Shown here in pieces: positions 6,719 through 14,959 of a stretch of DNA of 14,959 nt (the first letter of the stretch is position 1; every line of letters begins with the position of its first letter). A model generated the notes under the pieces. The model did no database searches. It was not told where the DNA came from and saw only the letters and a list, made by a program, of their open reading frames with translations. A program made the position numbers and the translations under genes. Location: contig KL569104.1 of assembly GCA_000715635.1 (NCBI GenBank), positions 99,969-114,927 of the forward strand, given 5' to 3'. Origin of the DNA: Streptomyces violaceus (GTDB lineage Bacteria; Actinomycetota; Actinomycetes; Streptomycetales; Streptomycetaceae).

Positions 6719-6749
6719 AGTCTAGGGGGGGTATGAAAGGGTGAGGCAA
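6719..6749 (-). promoter_or_regulatory. Candidate promoter of the RodZ-like gene
   Basis: On the minus strand TTGCCT (6749-6744) and TAGACT (6724-6719) are 19 nt apart. TAGACT is a near-ideal -10; the spacer is 1-2 nt longer than usual and contains a run of seven C. Transcription would start near 6712, giving a leader of about 36 nt that includes the GAAAGG ribosome site. Confidence 0.4.
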
Positions 6750-6771
6750 CCGGGCGGTGTCACTTTGTACG

Positions 6772-6799
6772 CCATCGGAATGGCCCGACATTCCGATGG
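6772..6799 (-). terminator. Perfect 10-bp inverted repeat upstream of the RodZ-like promoter
   Basis: CCATCGGAAT (6772-6781) and ATTCCGATGG (6790-6799) are exact complements with an 8-nt loop. It lies 135 nt beyond the ftsK stop and 23 nt upstream of the -35 candidate for the RodZ-like gene. It may terminate ftsK read-through or be an operator; the fairly A/T-rich arms and lack of a T-run leave both open. Confidence 0.45.
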
Positions 6800-6833
6800 T
6801 GGGGTCGGTGCTTTTCGCCTCCCTCAACTTGAC

Positions 6834-6906
6834 GTACGCCGACGGGAAACGGTTGCTCAATGATCCCTAACGGGTGAGTCACGATCCGGACACCCGATCG
6901 GCGTAC
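6834..6906 (-). other. Long-range inverted repeat in the ftsK 3' untranslated region
   Basis: GTACGCCGACGGG (6834-6846) pairs with CCCGATCGGCGTAC (6893-6906) over 13 positions with a single bulged base. The 46 nt between the arms contain further short repeats (GATC blocks and a CCCGTTAGGG element). The structure begins 28 nt after the ftsK stop and could stabilise or end that mRNA. Together with the hairpin at 6772 it accounts for most of this 257-nt gene-free stretch (6677-6933). Confidence 0.4.
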
Positions 6907-6933
6907 ACGTCGCGCGCGGCGACCACCGCTTCC

Positions 6934-9690
6934 CTATCCTTCAGACTCCCCCCGGATCAGCGCGAGCACGCCATCCAGCTCATCAGGCTTCACAAGAACG
7001 TCACGTGCCTTGGAACCCTCGCTCGGTCCGACGATGTTCCGGGACTCCATGAGGTCCATCAGCCGCCCGGCCTTGGCGAAGCCGACGCGCAGTTTGCGCT
7101 GGAGCATGGATGTCGACCCGAACTGCGTGGAGACGACCAGTTCGGCCGCCTGGCACAGCAGGTCGAGGTCGTCGCCGATGTCCTCGTCGATCTCCTTCTT
7201 CTGCTTGGTGCCGACGGTGACGTCGTCCCGGAAGACGGGCGCCATCTGGTCCTTGCAGTGCTGGACGACGCCCGCGATCTCCTCCTCGGTCACGAAGGCG
7301 CCCTGCATACGGGTCGGCTTGCTGGCCCCCATCGGCAGGAACAGCCCGTCGCCCTTGCCGATGAGCTTCTCGGCGCCCGCCTGGTCGAGGATGACCCGCG
7401 AGTCCGCCAGCGACGAGGTGGCGAAGGCGAGCCGCGACGGCACGTTCGCCTTGATCAGACCGGTCACGACATCGACCGACGGCCGCTGCGTGGCGAGCAC
7501 CAGGTGGATGCCGGCCGCGCGCGCGAGCTGGGTGATGCGCACGATCGCGTCCTCGACGTCCCTCGGCGCGACCATCATCAGGTCGGCGAGCTCGTCGACG
7601 ATGACCAGCAGATACGGGTACGGCTGAAGCTCCCGCTCGCTGCCCTCGGGCGGCTTGGCCTTGCCTTCGCGCACGGCCCGGTTGAAGTCGTCGATGTGCC
7701 GGTATCCGTAGGCCGCCAGGTCGTCGTAGCGCAGGTCCATCTCGCGTACGACCCACTGGAGCGCCTCGGCGGCCCGCTTGGGATTGGTGATGATCGGCGT
7801 GATCAGGTGCGGGATGCCCTCATAGGCGGTCAGCTCGACCCGCTTGGGGTCGACGAGGATCATCCGGACGTCCTCGGGAGTCGCCCGCATCATGATCGAG
7901 GTGATCAGGCAGTTGATGCAGGACGACTTGCCGGAGCCGGTGGCGCCGGCGACCAGCATGTGCGGCATCTTCGCCAGCGAGTGCATGACGAAGCCGCCCT
8001 CGACGTCCTTGCCGAAGGCGACCAGCATCGGGTCGTCGTCCTCAGCGGACTCCGCCAGGCGCAGTACGTCACCGAGGTTGACCATCTCCCGGTCGGTGTT
8101 CGGGATCTCGATGCCGACCGCGGACTTGCCGGGGATCGGGCTGATGATCCGCACGTCCGGGGAGGCGACGGCGTAGGCGATGTTCTTGGTCAGCGCGGTG
8201 ATCCGCTCGACCTTCACGGCGGGGCCGAGCTCGACCTCGTAGCGTGTGACCGTCGGTCCGCGGGTGAAGCCGGTGACGCTGGCGTCCACCTTGAACTCGG
8301 TGAAGACGGTGGTCAGCGACTCGACGACGGCGTCGTTGGCGGCGCTGCGGGCCTTGCCCGGGCCGCCGCGCTCCAGCAGGTCGAGCGAGGGCAGGGAGTA
8401 CGTGATGTCGCCGGAGAGCTGGAGCTGCTCCGCGCGCGGGGGCAGGTCGCGGGGCTGGGAGGGCGGGGCCTTGGTGAGGTCGCGGACGCCCGCCTTCGGC
8501 TTCTCCTGCTCGGGCTCGTCCTGCTTGAGCTTGTCCTGCTTGGGCTTTGTCTTGTCCTGCTGGGGGCGGGCGGCCGGGACGGGCGTCGGTGTGGTCGCCT
8601 CGCGGTCCCCCACCCTCACGCCCTGGGTGAGGTCGGCGACGATCGGCGAGGGCGGCATCCCGTGCATGACGGCGCCGTCGAGCGCGGCGGCGGCCGCGGC
8701 GGCGACGTCCACGGCGTCCATGGGCCGGTCCATGTCGGGCTGCGGCACGGCGGACCGCCGGGGACGGCCGCGGCGCCGGGAGAGTGCCTCCTGCTCGGCG
8801 CTGTCGGGGTCGTATTCCGCGGGCGCCGGCGTGCGCCTGCCGCGCGGCCGGGCGGGCAGCGCCTCCCGCCACTGCTCCTCGTAGCGCTCGTCGTCCTCGC
8901 CGAACTCGTCCTCGGACGGGTCGCGGACGATCCCGAGCCGCACCCCGAGCAGCCGCAGCCGCTGCGGAATGGCGTTGACGGGAGTGGCCGTGACGACCAG
9001 CAGCCCGAAGACCGTCAGCAGCACGAGCAGCGGTACGGCGAGCACATGGCCCATGGCGTACGACAGCGGCGTCGCCATGGCCCAGCCGATGAGCCCGCCG
9101 GCGTCCCTTATGGCCTGCATGCCGGCGCCGCGCGCGGGCGAGCCGCAGGCGATGTGGACCTGGCCGAGCACGCCGATGACGAGCGCGGACAGGCCGATGA
9201 CGATGCGTCCGTTGGCCTCGGGCTGCTCCGGGTGGCGGATGAATCGCACGGCGATGACGGCGAGCAGTATCGGCACGAGCAGGTCGAGCCGGCCGAAGGC
9301 GCCGGTGACCAGGATCTCGACCAGATCGCCCACGGGGCCCTTCAGATCGGCCCAGGTGCCGGCGGCGACGATCAGCGCGATGCCGAGCAGCAGCAGCGCG
9401 ACGCCGTCCTTGCGGTGCGCCGGGTCGAGGTTCTTGGCGCCCTGCCCTATGCCTCGGAACACGGCCCCGACGGCATGCGCGACGCCGAGCCACACCGCGC
9501 GCACGAGCCGGTAGATGCCCCCGGTCGGGCTGGGTGCCGGTTTGGGCGCGGGCTTCTTCGCCGCGGCCTTCTTGGCGGGCGCCTTCTTCGCGGGAGCCTT
9601 TTTGGCAGCGGCCTTCTTCGCCGGAGCCTTCGCTGAAGCGGCCGCCTTCTTCGCGGGCGGCTTCTTGGCTGCGGAGGAACGTGAGGCCAT
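6934..9690 (-). CDS. ftsK: FtsK/SpoIIIE-type DNA translocase, 918 aa
   Basis: Septum-located ATP-driven motor that clears chromosomal DNA from closing division or sporulation septa. Order: a Lys/Ala/Pro-rich N-terminus (residues 8-53) made of AKKAPAKK-like repeats; four to five membrane helices (about 96-113, 136-150, 162-181, 197-213, 215-235); an acidic then Pro/Lys/Gln-rich linker (250-425); the alpha/beta RecA-like motor with Walker A GATGSGKS (582-589) and Walker B LLVIVDE (694-700, Asp699 and Glu700); and a C-terminal winged-helix gamma domain (about 845-905; the STSMLQRKLRVGFAKAGRLM segment) that reads DNA polarity. The ATG at 9690 is chosen as the start of the basic N-terminus; the open frame continues to 9726. 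No Shine-Dalgarno is seen, and TAACCT lies 7 nt upstream. Stop is TAG at 6936-6934. Confidence 0.97.
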   Translation of the reverse strand: MASRSSAAKKPPAKKAAASAKAPAKKAAAKKAPAKKAPAKKAAAKKPAPKPAPSPTGGIYRLVRAVWLGVAHAVGAVFRGIGQGAKNLDPAHRKDGVALLLLGIALIVAAGTWADLKGPVGDLVEILVTGAFGRLDLLVPILLAVIAVRFIRHPEQPEANGRIVIGLSALVIGVLGQVHIACGSPARGAGMQAIRDAGGLIGWAMATPLSYAMGHVLAVPLLVLLTVFGLLVVTATPVNAIPQRLRLLGVRLGIVRDPSEDEFGEDDERYEEQWREALPARPRGRRTPAPAEYDPDSAEQEALSRRRGRPRRSAVPQPDMDRPMDAVDVAAAAAAALDGAVMHGMPPSPIVADLTQGVRVGDREATTPTPVPAARPQQDKTKPKQDKLKQDEPEQEKPKAGVRDLTKAPPSQPRDLPPRAEQLQLSGDITYSLPSLDLLERGGPGKARSAANDAVVESLTTVFTEFKVDASVTGFTRGPTVTRYEVELGPAVKVERITALTKNIAYAVASPDVRIISPIPGKSAVGIEIPNTDREMVNLGDVLRLAESAEDDDPMLVAFGKDVEGGFVMHSLAKMPHMLVAGATGSGKSSCINCLITSIMMRATPEDVRMILVDPKRVELTAYEGIPHLITPIITNPKRAAEALQWVVREMDLRYDDLAAYGYRHIDDFNRAVREGKAKPPEGSERELQPYPYLLVIVDELADLMMVAPRDVEDAIVRITQLARAAGIHLVLATQRPSVDVVTGLIKANVPSRLAFATSSLADSRVILDQAGAEKLIGKGDGLFLPMGASKPTRMQGAFVTEEEIAGVVQHCKDQMAPVFRDDVTVGTKQKKEIDEDIGDDLDLLCQAAELVVSTQFGSTSMLQRKLRVGFAKAGRLMDLMESRNIVGPSEGSKARDVLVKPDELDGVLALIRGESEG

Positions 9691-9697
9691 GGGTGTG

Positions 9698-9703
9698 AGG
9701 TTA
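9698..9703 (-). promoter_or_regulatory. Possible -10 element of a leaderless ftsK promoter
   Basis: TAACCT fits TAnnnT and ends 7 nt before the ftsK ATG, which has no Shine-Dalgarno. No TTGAC-like -35 is found at 17-18 nt. The spacing is the same as for rimO and within 1 nt of that of the dehydrogenase gene. Confidence 0.3.
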
Positions 9704-9786
9704 CCGGTGCAGACGGCAGGGGACACGTGCGCCTACGGCTTCACCCGTTCGTGTCGCTCCGGGAGAGGCGCGAAACTGACGCGTGT

Positions 9787-10497
9787 TCATGGACGGGCAA
9801 CCGCGCACGCCCGCATGTCAGTTCTGCGAAGGCACCGAAGACGTACTCCCGGTGCCCGGCTCCAGCGCGTCCACGCCCGCCGCAACCCCGTGAGCTTGCG
9901 CTCCAGATGAGCCGCCGTGGCCACCGCGGCCGCGTCCGTCGACTCGTCATTCAGCTGCTTGGTCAGCGCCTCGGCCTGCTCCTCGACGGCCGCGAGCCGC
10001 GCGGAGAGCTCCGCGAGCAGCCCGGCCGAGTCCTTGGCCTCGCCGCCCGCGCTCTTGTCGCCGCCCTCCAACTGGAGCCGCAGCAGCGACGCCTGCTCAC
10101 GCAGCTGGCAGTTCTTCATGTACAGCTCGACGAAGACGGAGACCTTCGCGCGCAGCACCCACGGGTCGAACGGCTTGGAGATGTAGTCGACCGCGCCCGC
10201 CGCGTAACCCCGGAAGGTGTGGTGCGGGCCGTGGTTGATCGCCGTGAGGAAGATGATCGGGATGTCCCGGGTCCGCTCACGCCGCTTGATGTGCGCAGCT
10301 GTCTCGAAGCCGTCCATGCCCGGCATCTGGACGTCCAGCAGAATGACCGCGAAGTCGTCCGTGAGCAGCGCTTTGAGTGCTTCCTCCCCGGACGATGCCC
10401 GCACCAGCGTCTGATCGAGCGCAGAGAGGATCGCCTCCAGCGCCAGCAGATTCTCCGGCCGGTCATCGACCAGGAGGATCTTGGCCTTCTGCACCAT
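9787..10497 (-). CDS. osaB: OsaB-like response regulator with C-terminal coiled coil; 3' end apparently frameshifted
   Basis: Receiver protein partnered with the upstream hybrid kinase; in S. coelicolor OsaB is needed for adaptation to osmotic stress. The receiver domain (residues 5-125) has Asp11, Asp12, phospho-acceptor Asp55 in LLDVQMPGMDG, Thr85 and Lys108 (SKPF). No DNA-binding domain follows; instead a heptad-rich helical region (about 123-205) suggests a coiled coil. The ATG at 10497 has GGAGG 7 nt upstream; the frame is open to 10668 but lacks homology. As read, the protein is 236 aa and ends in an Arg/Trp/Cys-rich tail (WTRWSRAPGV...). One base added near 9873-9877 would instead give LDALEPGTGSTSSVPSQN and a TGA at 9820-9818 (226 aa), with normal codon use. 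A deletion or sequence error is therefore likely. Confidence 0.9.
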   Translation of the reverse strand: MVQKAKILLVDDRPENLLALEAILSALDQTLVRASSGEEALKALLTDDFAVILLDVQMPGMDGFETAAHIKRRERTRDIPIIFLTAINHGPHHTFRGYAAGAVDYISKPFDPWVLRAKVSVFVELYMKNCQLREQASLLRLQLEGGDKSAGGEAKDSAGLLAELSARLAAVEEQAEALTKQLNDESTDAAAVATAAHLERKLTGLRRAWTRWSRAPGVRLRCLRRTDMRACAVARP

Positions 10498-10804
10498 GGC
10501 CCGCCCTCCTCGCCCCGGCGTGGGGCCTCCCCTGTCCGCAGGACCTGAGGACGCACCGGTGGGTGCCGCCCCAGGGGACGACTCCCTTACGTCGCCCGTC
10601 CTTGTGCCGGTCATCGTAGCCGCACCCTGCCTGTCGCCACACCCTGTCACCGTGATGTCACTGTGCACGTAGCAGAAACGCAGCAGGAGACCAGAAGGTT
10701 CCCCAGATCTTGTACTTCTACACGACTATGCGCACATCGAGTCGGCAACTCCGCGTGAACACCGAACCTTCCCGCCACGGTTGCGTAACAGCCCAACGTT
10801 CCCC
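10498..10804 (-). promoter_or_regulatory. 307-nt gap between osaA and osaB
   Basis: No gene is supported here. The stretch 10661-10800 is clearly richer in A/T than the surrounding genes, as promoter regions are, and it is long enough for osaB to have its own promoter. I find no good -35/-10 pair; a lone TACGAT near 10615 is the best -10-like hexamer. The 57 codons open in frame upstream of osaB (10498-10668) look non-homologous and lie ahead of the strong Shine-Dalgarno, so I treat them as leader. Confidence 0.3.

Positions 10805-14959
<4,155 letters not shown>

Noticed and set aside
6874..9636. Plus-strand open frame of 920 codons
   Set aside because: It is the mirror of ftsK. Its product is His/Arg/Gly/Asp-rich without domains, while the minus strand encodes a full FtsK; long shadow frames are usual at this GC content.
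9741..9950. Minus-strand 69-codon frame that contains the alternative osaB C-terminus region
   Set aside because: It is the third frame, not the one giving LDALEPG, and has no start signal or conserved composition.
10498..10668. In-frame 57-codon N-terminal extension of osaB
   Set aside because: A strong GGAGG lies before the ATG at 10497, the receiver fold begins right there, and the extension is low in complexity and non-homologous.

Overview
The window looks like a chromosomal segment of a Streptomyces (or a very close actinomycete). G+C is very high, codon third positions are strongly G/C, and many GTG starts occur. The gene set is an actinobacterial core block (ftsK, a RodZ-like gene, rimO, pgsA, cinA, clgR) followed by a polyHAMP hybrid histidine kinase and partner regulator that I recognise as OsaA/OsaB of Streptomyces.

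Layout. Plus strand: the C-terminal half of an Fpg/Nei-type DNA glycosylase (1-491), then a short-chain dehydrogenase (524-1288) that appears to start from a leaderless promoter. Everything else is on the minus strand. Read in its own direction (right to left) it runs: osaA (10805 to beyond the right edge), a 307-nt gap, osaB, ftsK, the RodZ-like gene, rimO, pgsA, cinA, clgR, dps, and a small Trp-rich membrane protein that converges on and overlaps the dehydrogenase.

How the genes work together. rimO, pgsA and cinA are joined by 4-nt stop/start overlaps (ATGA, GTGA) and must be co-transcribed. clgR lies 109 nt further on and ends in a clear hairpin-plus-T-run terminator; dps follows as its own unit. 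The block combines chromosome segregation (FtsK), envelope and phospholipid synthesis (RodZ-like, PgsA), ribosome modification (RimO), proteolysis control (ClgR), DNA protection (Dps) and osmotic-stress signalling (OsaA/OsaB). The ftsK-pgsA-clgR part matches synteny known in Mycobacterium tuberculosis.

Points worth a second look: an apparent one-base frameshift at the 3' end of osaB; a CinA-type enzyme that has lost its conserved Tyr/Glu/Lys motif; the OsaA polyHAMP array, which closely resembles fungal group III (Nik1/Os-1) osmosensors; three starts with a -10-like hexamer 6-7 nt upstream and no Shine-Dalgarno; a small overlapping convergent membrane-protein gene; and structured inverted repeats between ftsK and the RodZ-like gene. 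I see no mobile element, CRISPR array, tRNA or rRNA, and no wholly new multi-gene system.
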